The notes below the pieces were generated by a model. That model had not been told where the DNA came from. It saw only the letters and a program-made list of their open reading frames with translations, and did no database searches. Positions 26,713 to 35,770 of a stretch of 64,000 nt of DNA are shown piece after piece; position 1 is the stretch's first letter, and the number at the start of each line of letters is the position of its first letter. This DNA is from Christiangramia echinicola DSM 19838. GTDB lineage: Bacteria > Bacteroidota > Bacteroidia > Flavobacteriales > Flavobacteriaceae. Position numbers and translations under genes: made by a program. Location of the stretch: positions 248,001-312,000 of the forward strand of contig NZ_AUHG01000010.1 in NCBI RefSeq assembly GCF_000423065.1, read 5' to 3'.

Positions 26713-28197
26713 TTAGTCTCCTTTTTGTTTAAATCCTTGTAGCATTACATATTTCCTTTTGCGATATCTTTGAGCAAGATAGGTAAGTAAAGCAGGCCTT
26801 AATATTAAGCCTATTACTCCTAGCCCAGCCAGAAAACCAACAGCTACCTCGTAACTAATAAATTTATTCAAGATCCAGAAAAAGAAAATCGGGATCAATA
26901 CTAATGGTAAACCTACCAGCCATTGTGAAGCACCGGTCCCCTGATAGTTCATAAACGGACTTTTATCCAGGTCTATCCTTTTTTTATTAAATGATCCGGA
27001 ATATAGTAATAGAGGGATATTTACCCCCATATTGTACAGCGCGCAAGCCAGGTTCAGCAATAAAATATTCCAGCCAAAATAAACATAAGGGGTAGATAGA
27101 ATGGCAAGAATTACCACACTAACAGTAATAAGTCCCATTTTTGAAGCCAGATATTGTCGCATTGGGATATTCTGAGCCATGATCATGGAATAATAAGATG
27201 CATCCCAGGAAGGTATAAACTGCCCGAAGTTGATCATGAAAATGCCCGTTATAAATATTCCCACGAAAACAAAAAATGCCGGCATATCCTGATATGTATC
27301 ATTAGGATAGAAAATTAGTCCATAAGCCAGGAAAATAAACGAGAGGTATATAGTAGTTTTAGGTCTTTTATTTCTCCAGATAAGTTTTAGATCCTGCTGC
27401 AGAAAAGGCGCGATGCTGCCAAACCTTTTGGTCCAACCAAACTCCCTGGTGTTTGCAGCTTTACTCTTACCTTTAAGATCTGCATCCAGATAAAATTTCC
27501 CCTTGAGATTCTGATGGTTCCAAAAGTAAAGTATAACCAACAAGACTAATGGAACAACGGCCAGGTAAGGATTCAAAACAAGGTAATTAAGCAACTGTCC
27601 AAAGTAGCCGGTAAGATCAAATAAGTCCAGATAATCCAGTAATGCTATTATAACTCCTGCAGCTACAATAGGTATCAAAGCTTTCAGATTCTCTGTGAAT
27701 CGCTTCTTAATTATAAAATTGAAGAAATTCATACATAAGGTGGTAGCATACATAGCCACCATCCAGCCAATCATTCCAGAGGTACTATAACCTTCTTTCA
27801 GAATACAGAATAATCCGAAAGGAATGATCAATAATAAGGGCAGAAAGTTATAAAAGGAAAATAATGACTTTACGAGTACAAAATTTACAACCTTGGTTTT
27901 TTTAAAAGGTAAGACCATTAAAGGTTTTATATCCATTACCGGCAAGCTTTGAAGAACAAACCTGAAGATTAATTCGAATGTGAAATATACCAGGGCGAAT
28001 TTGTTCACGATCACTAATGGATCCTGCCCTGGAAATAATTCTTTAAGAAGCGGAAAAAGAGCTACCCCAAAGAAAAGAAACATGGCTGAAAAGTATAAAG
28101 CCAGAAATACCATTAGAATCTTAAGGCCTAAACTTTTTCCAAAACTGGCAGATCTCAGAAAGGATTTCCACTCCAGCCAGGCAAATTTTTTGAACAT
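26713..28197 (-). CDS. DUF5687 membrane protein, ABC exporter permease
   Basis: This 494-residue protein has about 10-12 membrane helices. FAWLEWKSFLRSASFGKSLG at the N-terminus and the conserved positively charged loops match the DUF5687 family, found beside ABC ATPases in Bacteroidota. With the downstream ATPase it should form an exporter. The substrate is unknown, and lipids, peptides or antibiotics are all possible. No clear -7 box is seen in the 95-base gap to the divergent reductase gene. Confidence 0.82.
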   Translation of the reverse strand: MFKKFAWLEWKSFLRSASFGKSLGLKILMVFLALYFSAMFLFFGVALFPLLKELFPGQDPLVIVNKFALVYFTFELIFRFVLQSLPVMDIKPLMVLPFKKTKVVNFVLVKSLFSFYNFLPLLLIIPFGLFCILKEGYSTSGMIGWMVAMYATTLCMNFFNFIIKKRFTENLKALIPIVAAGVIIALLDYLDLFDLTGYFGQLLNYLVLNPYLAVVPLVLLVILYFWNHQNLKGKFYLDADLKGKSKAANTREFGWTKRFGSIAPFLQQDLKLIWRNKRPKTTIYLSFIFLAYGLIFYPNDTYQDMPAFFVFVGIFITGIFMINFGQFIPSWDASYYSMIMAQNIPMRQYLASKMGLITVSVVILAILSTPYVYFGWNILLLNLACALYNMGVNIPLLLYSGSFNKKRIDLDKSPFMNYQGTGASQWLVGLPLVLIPIFFFWILNKFISYEVAVGFLAGLGVIGLILRPALLTYLAQRYRKRKYVMLQGFKQKGD

Positions 28198-28267
28198 AAA
28201 TACTGTATTTAATTAATTGGTATTGAAATTTAAACTTTTGTTACATTTCTAAAACCACCATACTTTG

Positions 28268-28275
28268 TATTTTTG
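28268..28275 (+). promoter_or_regulatory. -7 box of the PaaE-like reductase gene
   Basis: TATTTTTG exactly matches TAnnTTTG, 17 bases before the ATG at 28293. The -33 region is not clear. Confidence 0.5.
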
Positions 28276-28292
28276 CGCACAAATAAAAAATA

Positions 28293-29342
28293 ATGAGTAA
28301 GTTCTATCCGCTAAAAATAAAGGAAATAATTCGCGAAACTTCCCAGGCGGTAAGTTTATCTTTTGAGATCCCTGAAAATCTAAAAGAGGAATTTAGTTTT
28401 TCTGCAGGGCAATATATTACTATTAAGACCGAAGCAGACGGTGAAGAATTGAGAAGAGCATATTCTCTTTGTTCCGCTCCTAATTCAGATGAATTCAAGG
28501 TAACGGTTAAGGAGGTTGAAGGGGGCCGGTTCTCTGTAATTGCAAATAATAAACTTGTGGCCGGTGATGTTCTGGATGTACATCCACCTGAAGGTAAATT
28601 TTTATTTGAACCTGGTTCAGAAATAAAAAATTATGCTGCTTTTGCTGCAGGAAGTGGAATTACCCCGGTACTTTCGATCATAAAAACAGTACTTAGAGAT
28701 GAGCCTCACAGTAAATTTGTGCTTACCTATGGGAATAAATCTGTAGATGACACAATTTTCTTCAAAGAGCTTCTGGAACTTCAGGCTGAATTCCCTCACA
28801 GGTTATTTGTGGAATTCATTTATAGCAGGACCCGTGAAGACAATGCTCATTTTGGGCGTATTGAAACCAGCACGGTGAATTATATAGTTAAGAATAAGTT
28901 CAAGGACCATCCTTTTGATAAGTTCTATTTATGTGGACCCGAATCAATGATAAACCATGTTTCTGAAGTTTTAACTACAAACGGAGTTCAGAAGGAAAAT
29001 ATCCTATTCGAGCTTTTCACTACTACCGAGGAAGAAAAAGAGATACAGGGCGATACTGATGGTGCAACTGCTGTTACTATTACCGTAGATGATGAGGACT
29101 ATACTTTCTCAATGGATAGAAAAGCGGTAGTGCTTGATATTGCTTTGGAAAATGATATTGATGTACCTTACTCCTGTCAGGGTGGTATTTGCAGCAGCTG
29201 TATGGCTAGAATTACTGAAGGTAAGGCTGAAATGAGCAAGAACCAGATCCTTACAGACGAAGAGATCGAAGAAGGTTTTGTGCTTACCTGCCAGGCTCAC
29301 CCAACTACTCCTACTCTGAAAGTAGATTTTGACGACGTTTAA
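28293..29342 (+). CDS. PaaE-like flavin/2Fe-2S oxidoreductase
   Basis: This 349-residue protein has an FAD-binding domain (about 1-100; RRAYSLCSAP), an NAD(P)-binding domain (about 105-235; AAGSGITPVLSIIK and YLCGPESMI) and a C-terminal plant-type ferredoxin domain. The cluster ligands are in CQGGICSSC and a final Cys in LTCQAHP. This is the reductase arrangement of PaaE, which passes electrons from NADPH to a di-iron oxygenase. No paaABCD genes are present, so it may serve another oxygenase or desaturase. It ends three bases from the convergent glycosyltransferase gene. Confidence 0.9.
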   Translation: MSKFYPLKIKEIIRETSQAVSLSFEIPENLKEEFSFSAGQYITIKTEADGEELRRAYSLCSAPNSDEFKVTVKEVEGGRFSVIANNKLVAGDVLDVHPPEGKFLFEPGSEIKNYAAFAAGSGITPVLSIIKTVLRDEPHSKFVLTYGNKSVDDTIFFKELLELQAEFPHRLFVEFIYSRTREDNAHFGRIETSTVNYIVKNKFKDHPFDKFYLCGPESMINHVSEVLTTNGVQKENILFELFTTTEEEKEIQGDTDGATAVTITVDDEDYTFSMDRKAVVLDIALENDIDVPYSCQGGICSSCMARITEGKAEMSKNQILTDEEIEEGFVLTCQAHPTTPTLKVDFDDV

Positions 29343-29345
29343 GTC

Positions 29346-30413
29346 TTAAAGATTCTCCAGTACATTTTGAACAACTTTTTCCGGAGGAATGCTGCGCATA
29401 ACATCTTCGTAGCCCTCCGGAACTTTATTTCCATATACCGAAGTCGGGATCTTGGGATATTTCTCCAGATCGGGTAAAATACAATTCTCCATAGGCTGAT
29501 TAAAAGCCCTGAATCCTGCAAATGGATGCGTTACCCCCCAGATACTAATTACCGGAATTCCGAATATAGCAGCTAGATGAGCATTACCACTATCCATAGA
29601 CAACATCGCATCAAGATTGGATATTAAGCTCAATTCTTCAGAGAATCTTAGTTTACCTACTACACTAATACAATTACTGAATTTGTTTTCCCATTCTTCT
29701 AATTGCTCCTTTTCAGCATCTCCACCACCAAACATGATAATCTTGATATTGCCTCTGGAAGAAAGTTCAGCTAATACCTCTTCCATAAGATCTTTAGGAT
29801 AGCACTTGGAATCATGTTGCGCAAATGGCGCTAAACCAAGCCATTTCTGGGACTGTTTACCCATTACTTCATAAACCTTAGGCAACAATTCCCTTCTGGG
29901 AGGGGGGGTATAATCAGAAAGATCTATTGGAAATCCCAACTCTTCAAAAACATCTGCATAACGCTGATGGGTAGATTTTAGCTGTTTGAATTCCTTATTA
30001 TTTTCCCTGGTCAACGCCTTTTTTTGAGGCCTTCCTTTATTAATCTGTTTAAAAAGTATTCCGTAGAAAAAGAAAAGAGATTTTAAAACGTTTGTTCTTA
30101 ATACATCATGAAGATCTGCAACCGCATCTATTTCCTCTTCCCTCAACTCACGGGCAAGTGTACCAAGCCCAAGAACTCCGTCATGAACTCCCTCAAGATC
30201 TGCCTCATATATTCTAACATTCGGGATATGGCTAAAAAGTGGCGCGTAAAAATGACGTGTAAGAACCGTAATTGTAAGCTGGGGATATTTCTTTACCAGT
30301 ACACTTAAAACAGGAACGATCATAGCTATATCTCCCATTGCAGAGAAACGGATCACTAAAATATGCATTCCTTTTCCCTGATTTTCAGCTAAAGAATTGC
30401 CAGATCTATTCAT
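29346..30413 (-). CDS. Glycosyltransferase family 9 (heptosyltransferase-like)
   Basis: This 355-residue protein has the GT9 N-terminal signature HILVIRFSAMGDIAMIVPVL, and the C-terminal half has SMDSGNAHLAAIFGIPVISIWG, the donor-binding region of ADP-heptose:LPS transferases. The longest frame starts at the ATG at 30413, four bases after the DUF4254 stop. The family usually begins at the internal Met16 (ATG at 30368), so the true start is open. It probably adds a sugar to lipopolysaccharide core; the donor is not determined. Confidence 0.88.
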   Translation of the reverse strand: MNRSGNSLAENQGKGMHILVIRFSAMGDIAMIVPVLSVLVKKYPQLTITVLTRHFYAPLFSHIPNVRIYEADLEGVHDGVLGLGTLARELREEEIDAVADLHDVLRTNVLKSLFFFYGILFKQINKGRPQKKALTRENNKEFKQLKSTHQRYADVFEELGFPIDLSDYTPPPRRELLPKVYEVMGKQSQKWLGLAPFAQHDSKCYPKDLMEEVLAELSSRGNIKIIMFGGGDAEKEQLEEWENKFSNCISVVGKLRFSEELSLISNLDAMLSMDSGNAHLAAIFGIPVISIWGVTHPFAGFRAFNQPMENCILPDLEKYPKIPTSVYGNKVPEGYEDVMRSIPPEKVVQNVLENL

Positions 30414-30417
30414 AAAA

Positions 30418-31026
30418 TTATTTATTTCCTCGAAGTACCGGGTTCAACTCATCATCATTATACATTTTCATCTGCTTATAAACCTTCATGTATTTCTCAC
30501 CCTTGGCTATATCTTCTAGTAGTTGATTTATCGCCTTAGAAAGATCTACTCTTTGCTCCAGTAATACATCCAACTTAGCCTTACACTTCATCTGGTGTTC
30601 CTGAGATGCATCTTCGCGTTTCGCCTCTTCATCCATATGAAAAATCTTCAAAGCAAGAATAGAAAGCCTGTCTATAGCCCATGCTGGACTTTCAGAATTT
30701 ATTTTAGCATCTGTGTTTGGCTGTACATCTTTGTATTTTTCAAGAAAGTAACTATCAATATATTCTACAGTATCTGTACGATCCTGGTTAGAGGCATCAA
30801 TTTTTCTCTTTAATTCAAGAGCCGCGACAGGATCTATATTCTGGTCGCGAATTATATCCTCATAATGCCATTGTACCGTATCAATCCAGCATTTTCTATA
30901 TAATAGATGTTCTATCGTGTTCTTTTCAGCATCATAAGGATTCTTAAACTCCTGATCTACACTGTCAATTTCATGATATTTCTTTATTACCTCTCTAAAA
31001 ATAGTGTTTGCCTTATCTGAAAACAT
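30418..31026 (-). CDS. DUF4254 protein
   Basis: This is a 202-residue, mostly helical, cytoplasmic protein with no signal peptide. WHYEDIIRDQNIDPVAALEL and KRKIDASNQDRTDTVEYIDS match the DUF4254 family, usually found beside heptosyltransferases as here. Function unknown; an accessory role in lipopolysaccharide core synthesis is a guess from context. It has an exact promoter -7 box upstream and a small palindrome in the leader. Confidence 0.82.
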   Translation of the reverse strand: MFSDKANTIFREVIKKYHEIDSVDQEFKNPYDAEKNTIEHLLYRKCWIDTVQWHYEDIIRDQNIDPVAALELKRKIDASNQDRTDTVEYIDSYFLEKYKDVQPNTDAKINSESPAWAIDRLSILALKIFHMDEEAKREDASQEHQMKCKAKLDVLLEQRVDLSKAINQLLEDIAKGEKYMKVYKQMKMYNDDELNPVLRGNK

Positions 31027-31066
31027 ATGGTATTTTTTGTACTAATTCTTTTTTGTTCTTAAGCTG

Positions 31067-31085
31067 CTTTTATAGATCATAAAAG
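31067..31085. promoter_or_regulatory. Palindrome at the predicted transcript start of DUF4254
   Basis: CTTTTAT (31067-31073) and ATAAAAG (31079-31085) are inverted arms around AGATC. The element lies about six bases past the -7 box on the minus strand, so it would be a 5'-end hairpin or an operator at +1. Confidence 0.35.
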
Positions 31086-31091
31086 TCCCTG

Positions 31092-31099
31092 CAAAGATA
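31092..31099 (-). promoter_or_regulatory. -7 box of the DUF4254/glycosyltransferase unit
   Basis: TATCTTTG on the minus strand exactly matches TAnnTTTG, about 65 bases before the DUF4254 ATG. Confidence 0.55.
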
Positions 31100-31146
31100 T
31101 TATTTTTAAAAAGAGTAGGACTGCTACCGGTTGCAATCATTCCTAA

Positions 31147-32070
31147 TTAAACGAAAAAAGCCACGATTATCGGCATTAATATTAATGTTGCCAGAATGAT
31201 CTCTTTAAAGATCTTATCCTTTTTACTATCAAAATAATTTGATGCAATAATACTTAACGGAATAAAGAAAAATATAAGTTCACTTCCATTCTTGGTTGGT
31301 GAAAATATAGCAACAGCTGCCGATATGGCTAAACCAAATAATATCATACTTAAAACCGGTCTCCTCGTAATACTGGCTTTTTGAATTGCTGAAAAGTATT
31401 GAAATAAGGTCCAAATGAGTAAGCCTAGAAAAATACTTAACGGGATGAGCATTCTTAACTCGCCGTATTTTGAGAAATCGAAGTTACTCGCCTGGAACCA
31501 GTCTGAAAATGTGTAGAATTCATCATATGCAATTAAATGGAAGCATATTGTAAGCGAAGTTACTGCCAGAAATCCTATAAATGGAATTAACCAGTTCTTA
31601 AAAGCTGAAGAGAAATTAAGGATCGCAAAGAATACCAGAGCTAGAAATAAAACAGACCAGAAATGATACAAGGTGGCTATACAAATCCAGAAAGTGGCGT
31701 CAAATATTTTCTTCTGAACCGAGATATGTGATTTCAAACTTATAATCCTCCTTAGACCAAAAAGCACACATAAATTGGCAATGATAATAGATTCATTGCG
31801 TAAAAGACTGAAAAAGGAAATACAGAATAACGTGAACAACAATGTTTTATAAGCACTTCTCTTGGTTAGCTCATTCTTTTTTGCAATGAAGTTCAATACC
31901 AACAGGCTTAAAACCAGAATTAAAAGAACACCGAGTTTTTCAAGAAATTCTAACCAGTTAAAACCATTTTCCCAATGAGTAAAATTGGCGCCTATGTAGA
32001 AAAGACCCATCAATAAAATGATGGCGGCAAGGTTAAAAGGCTTCGATTTGCTAAAAAAGCTTGTTAGCAT
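31147..32070 (-). CDS. DUF6427 multi-pass membrane protein
   Basis: This 307-residue protein has about 8-9 hydrophobic helices. FSKSKPFNLAAIILLMGLFY and LRRIISLKSHISVQKKIFDA match the flavobacterial family I recall as DUF6427. Function unknown. It is divergent from the small DUF6341 gene, whose promoter overlaps its first codons; these two are neighbours in many flavobacteria. The hydrophobic layout recalls glycan polymerase-like proteins, but no catalytic signature is visible. Confidence 0.75.
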   Translation of the reverse strand: MLTSFFSKSKPFNLAAIILLMGLFYIGANFTHWENGFNWLEFLEKLGVLLILVLSLLVLNFIAKKNELTKRSAYKTLLFTLFCISFFSLLRNESIIIANLCVLFGLRRIISLKSHISVQKKIFDATFWICIATLYHFWSVLFLALVFFAILNFSSAFKNWLIPFIGFLAVTSLTICFHLIAYDEFYTFSDWFQASNFDFSKYGELRMLIPLSIFLGLLIWTLFQYFSAIQKASITRRPVLSMILFGLAISAAVAIFSPTKNGSELIFFFIPLSIIASNYFDSKKDKIFKEIILATLILMPIIVAFFV

Positions 32071-32090
32071 TAGGGTTTTTTATATTTTTG
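32061..32090 (+). promoter_or_regulatory. Promoter of the small DUF6341 gene
   Basis: TTG (32061-32063), 19 bases, then TATTTTTG (32083-32090): a consensus two-part promoter. It overlaps the first codons of the divergent DUF6427 gene. The ATG follows 23 bases later. Confidence 0.7.
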
Positions 32091-32113
32091 TAATCACAAA
32101 TAAAGTTCAGACA

Positions 32114-32344
32114 ATGAAAGATTTTTTTGAGGGAATACAGTGGGTTTTTGAAAATATACTTTTTTATCCTCTAGATGCATTACGAGCTCTTGAGTTAGAT
32201 TCGTGGTTTCTTGCAAATATCCTTAACTGGGTATTTATGATCGTTGGTTTTTTAGCTTTTCTATACTGGATGAAGCAATTAAAGATTTTCAACGATAGAA
32301 ATGAAGAAAACAGAGAATCTACTTCTCACTCTTTCTTAGGATAA
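32114..32344 (+). CDS. Small membrane protein, DUF6341-like
   Basis: This 76-residue protein starts [20 protein letters not shown] and has one strong membrane helix (about 33-53; [20 protein letters not shown]) followed by a polar tail. The start is the ATG at 32114; the open frame extends upstream to 32018, but that part covers the promoter. I recall this family as DUF6341, paired with DUF6427. Function unknown. It overlaps the end of purD by nine bases on the opposite strand. Confidence 0.8.
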   Translation: MKDFFEGIQWVFENILFYPLDALRALELDSWFLANILNWVFMIVGFLAFLYWMKQLKIFNDRNEENRESTSHSFLG

Positions 32345-33607
32345 ATCGAACCCTATATCTTTTCTAAAATACATCTTATCAAATTGCAGCTTTTCTGCAC
32401 TTTGGTAAGATTTTTTTAGTGCCTTTTTGTAATCTTCCCCAAAGGAGGTTAAAGCAATAACCCGGCCTCCACTAGTTACAATTTCACCGTCTTCAATCTT
32501 AGTCCCGGCATGGAAAACGATAGAATCTTTTATATCGTCTAAACCGGAAATAGTTTTTCCTTTTTGATAGGATTCAGGATATCCTCCAGAAACCATCATC
32601 ACGGTAGTTGCCGATCTTTCATCTATCTCAAGATTTACCTTATCAAGATCGCCTTTCCAGGTACTTTCAAAAAGTCCTACCAGGTCTGTCTTTATTCTTG
32701 GAAGAACAACTTCAGTTTCAGGATCACCCATCCTAACATTATATTCAATTACATAAGGCTCATTATTAACTTTTATTAAACCAATAAAAATAAAGCCTTT
32801 ATAGTCTATTTCTTCTTCAAGTAACCCGTTAACCGTAGGTTTAACTATCCTTTCCTCGATCTTATTCATCAGGGTTTCATCTGCAAATGGAACCGGAGAA
32901 ATAGCTCCCATCCCGCCTGTATTTAATCCTGTATCTCCTTCGCCTATTCTTTTATAATCTTTTGCTGTGGGAAGAATTTTATAGTTCTTACCATCGGTAA
33001 GTACAAAAACACTTAACTCTATTCCGTCAAGAAACTCTTCTATCACCACCTTTTCACTGGCAGCACCAAATTTTCCAGACAACATATTCTCCAGCTCTTT
33101 CTTAGCTTCTTCCAGGTCATCTATAATTAAAACACCTTTACCCGCGGCCAATCCATCAGCTTTTAGAACATATGGAGGATTTAGTGTTTCCAGAAAGTTC
33201 CTACCCGCACCAAGACTTTCATAACTGAAGCTTTCATAGGCAGCAGTAGGGATCTTATGCATAGCCATAAATTCTTTAGCTCTTTCCTTGCTTCCCTCTA
33301 ATAGTGCTCCACGACTGGAAGGACCTATGATCTGTATATTCTTTAACCGGTCATCATTGGCAAAATAATCCACGATCCCTTTTACTAAAGGATCTTCGGG
33401 ACCAACCACGATCATATCAATATTCTTCTCTAAACTTGTATTACCAACGGCAGCAAAATCTATAGGATTTAATTGCAGATTCTCGGCTACCTGGGAAGTT
33501 CCAGCATTCCCCGGCGCTACGAATAACTTACTACATTTACTGCTTTGAGCGATCTTATAAGCAAAAGTATGTTCACGCCCACCTGAGCCAAGGATTAGAA
33601 TATTCAT
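32336..33607 (-). CDS. purD: Phosphoribosylamine--glycine ligase
   Basis: This is the second step of purine synthesis, joining phosphoribosylamine and glycine with ATP. At 423 residues it has full family length. The N-terminal [20 protein letters not shown] and the ATP-grasp segments ([35 protein letters not shown]) are diagnostic. It is transcribed alone from an exact -7 box and ends against the small membrane protein gene. No other purine gene is nearby. Confidence 0.98.
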   Translation of the reverse strand: MNILILGSGGREHTFAYKIAQSSKCSKLFVAPGNAGTSQVAENLQLNPIDFAAVGNTSLEKNIDMIVVGPEDPLVKGIVDYFANDDRLKNIQIIGPSSRGALLEGSKERAKEFMAMHKIPTAAYESFSYESLGAGRNFLETLNPPYVLKADGLAAGKGVLIIDDLEEAKKELENMLSGKFGAASEKVVIEEFLDGIELSVFVLTDGKNYKILPTAKDYKRIGEGDTGLNTGGMGAISPVPFADETLMNKIEERIVKPTVNGLLEEEIDYKGFIFIGLIKVNNEPYVIEYNVRMGDPETEVVLPRIKTDLVGLFESTWKGDLDKVNLEIDERSATTVMMVSGGYPESYQKGKTISGLDDIKDSIVFHAGTKIEDGEIVTSGGRVIALTSFGEDYKKALKKSYQSAEKLQFDKMYFRKDIGFDLS

Positions 33608-33631
33608 TAGTTGTGTTTTAAATTATTGCTT

Positions 33632-33639
33632 CAAAAATA
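33632..33639 (-). promoter_or_regulatory. purD promoter -7 box
   Basis: TATTTTTG on the minus strand exactly matches TAnnTTTG, 24 bases before the purD ATG. The -33 is weak. Confidence 0.5.
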
Positions 33640-33691
33640 ATTGTTTGTAAATTGAAGCACGAATAAATTCGTTAAAAAAGCTTTTCTGCCC

Positions 33692-35002
33692 TTGGATTGG
33701 TTTAAACTTTCTTTACAGCTTAATAAATTCCCGATAAAAAGGGCACAAAGTACCCTGGAAAAAATTCAAAGTATTCCGGAAGAACACTATGCTGAATTCC
33801 AGAGAAAACGAAGGAATTCCATTATAGATTATCATATACAGCATAATACATTTTACAGGGAATTCTTCAAGTGGGAAGGATTTGACAATTGGGAACATGT
33901 GCCGATAATGAAAAAATCTGATCTTCAGCAACCGCTGAAAGATCGTCTAAGTTCCACTTATAATACCAAGACGGCTTATATTGGAAAAACATCTGGAAGC
34001 AGCGGTCATCCTTTTATTTTTGCCAAGAACCGGTTTGCCCATGCTTTAAGCTGGGCTGGTTTTCAGGACAGGTATAACTGGTATGATATAGACCTGAATA
34101 AATCACTACAGGCGAGATTTTACGGTATTCCGCTGGATTTCTACGGAAATGTTCAGGAACGATTAAAAGACAGGATAAGTTTACGTAGGCGTTTTAATAT
34201 TTTCGACCTCAGCGAAAAGAAAATGGAGATTTTTCTGGAGCGTTTTAAAAAATCAGATTTCAATTACCTTAATGGTTATACCAGTGCAATTGTATTATTT
34301 GCAAGGTTTCTAAAAGATAAGAGCATTATTCTCAAGGAACACTGCCCTAGTTTGAAAATCTGCATTGTTACTTCTGAAAGGCTTTTTGAAAAAGATAAGC
34401 AGCTCATTGAGCAGGCTCTGGGTGTACCAGTTATTAATGAATACGGAGCGAGTGAAGTTGGGTTGATCGCTTTTGAAGATTCAGAAAATCACTGGATCGT
34501 AAATTCTGAAGATCTTTATATTGAAATTCTGGACGAAAAGGATAAGATTCTGCCCTACGGTGTGGAAGGTCGGGTGGTTATTACTTCACTTTACAACAAG
34601 GCTCATCCTATGATTCGCTATGATATTGGTGATATTGGATGCCTTTCTACTAAAAGCACGCTCAAAAAACCAATTCTGGAAAAACTTATTGGTAGAACCA
34701 ATGATATCGCCAGGCTTCCTGATGGCAAAGTAGTACCGGGATTAACTTTTTACTACGTTACTAAAACTATCATTGAGGATAATGGAAACATCAAGGAGTT
34801 TGTGATCATCCAGACGAAGATCAATGAATTCAAAATTGAATATGTTAGTTTAAACGAACTTTCTTCAGATCAAAAAAGTAAGATTCTTGAGGCGGTAGGA
34901 ACATACGTGGGAAAAGATCTTAGGATCGTATTTGAAAGGAAAGATATATTAAAGCGCAGTGGAAGCGGAAAGTTAAAACAGTTTACTTCTCAACTTTCAT
35001 AG
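33692..35002 (+). CDS. CapK/phenylacetate--CoA ligase-like adenylating enzyme
   Basis: This 436-residue protein has the ANL-type phosphate-binding loop GKTSGSSGHPF (about 110) and INEYGASEVGLIAFED, the adenylate-binding motif. PMIRYDIGDIG and a C-terminal lysine region follow. It resembles CapK and phenylacetate-CoA ligase proteins of capsule and exopolysaccharide loci. It should activate a carboxylic acid as adenylate or CoA ester. The start is a TTG at 33692; the frame has no earlier ATG before a stop. It overlaps the convergent glycosyltransferase gene by 20 bases. Confidence 0.85.
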   Translation: MDWFKLSLQLNKFPIKRAQSTLEKIQSIPEEHYAEFQRKRRNSIIDYHIQHNTFYREFFKWEGFDNWEHVPIMKKSDLQQPLKDRLSSTYNTKTAYIGKTSGSSGHPFIFAKNRFAHALSWAGFQDRYNWYDIDLNKSLQARFYGIPLDFYGNVQERLKDRISLRRRFNIFDLSEKKMEIFLERFKKSDFNYLNGYTSAIVLFARFLKDKSIILKEHCPSLKICIVTSERLFEKDKQLIEQALGVPVINEYGASEVGLIAFEDSENHWIVNSEDLYIEILDEKDKILPYGVEGRVVITSLYNKAHPMIRYDIGDIGCLSTKSTLKKPILEKLIGRTNDIARLPDGKVVPGLTFYYVTKTIIEDNGNIKEFVIIQTKINEFKIEYVSLNELSSDQKSKILEAVGTYVGKDLRIVFERKDILKRSGSGKLKQFTSQLS

Positions 35003-35768
35003 TTTTCATCTGCTTAGTCTTCACAAAGAACTGCTCGTTGAGAAAAACTAACATTTTCCATACGCTTGTGAAGAGACCATAGCCCAAGATCTTATGATAT
35101 ACATTGAAGTTATATTTCAACATTTCAACTTTATTCCCTGAAATTGAATTTTTTCTTACCCGGTAAATTGCCAGAGAATCCTGAATTCCAGTTAAGGGAC
35201 CTCCCTTTTCGATCACTTTCAGCCATAAGACCCAATCCTGCCTTTTTGAAATTTCAGGACAATATATTTTCCCCAGGGCTTTAGCACTGTAAATCCCGGT
35301 AAGATTTCCTACATAATTTGCTTTTAGAAGTTTATCGTAAGTAAGAATTGGTAAAGCCTGTATCTTTTTGTTCAATTTGTCTCCATTTTTAGAGATCAGC
35401 TCATAACTGGAAAAACAGGCCGTTATATTTTCGCGTGTAAGAAGATCTAACTGCTTTTTAAGCTTTTCAGGCTTCCATTGATCATCTGCATCCAGGAACG
35501 CTATAAAATCTCCCTGAGCTACTTTAATTCCCTTATTACGGGTGTGATGGGTTCCTTTATTAACTGCGTTTGCTAAAAGATAAATTCGGGCGTCTTTTTC
35601 GGCGAATTGCTGAATGATCTCCTTTGTAGAATCTATTGAAGCATCATCTATAACTAAAAGTTCCCAGTTCACATAACTTTGAGCGACTACAGATTGGATA
35701 GATTCAGAAATAAAATCTGCCGAATTATAAGCCGGCATTATCACTGAAACCAATCCGTTATTTTCCAT
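34983..35768 (-). CDS. Glycosyltransferase family 2
   Basis: This 261-residue GT-A enzyme begins MENNGLVSVIMPAYNSADFI. The donor-binding segment LLVIDDASIDSTKEII and the metal-binding DXD-type AFLDADDQWKPEK are present. QDWVLWLKVIEKGG carries the acceptor-side aspartate. It should transfer an activated sugar to an exopolysaccharide or LPS acceptor in the cytoplasm. The ATG at 35768 is used; a GTG directly before it (35771) is also possible. Last gene of the seven-gene glycan operon. Confidence 0.92.
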   Translation of the reverse strand: MENNGLVSVIMPAYNSADFISESIQSVVAQSYVNWELLVIDDASIDSTKEIIQQFAEKDARIYLLANAVNKGTHHTRNKGIKVAQGDFIAFLDADDQWKPEKLKKQLDLLTRENITACFSSYELISKNGDKLNKKIQALPILTYDKLLKANYVGNLTGIYSAKALGKIYCPEISKRQDWVLWLKVIEKGGPLTGIQDSLAIYRVRKNSISGNKVEMLKYNFNVYHKILGYGLFTSVWKMLVFLNEQFFVKTKQMKTMKVEK

Positions 35769-35770
35769 CA

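Noticed and set aside
32018-32113. N-terminal extension of the small DUF6341 protein
   Set aside because: It would cover the consensus promoter at 32061-32090 and overlaps the divergent gene; the ATG at 32114 is the sensible start.
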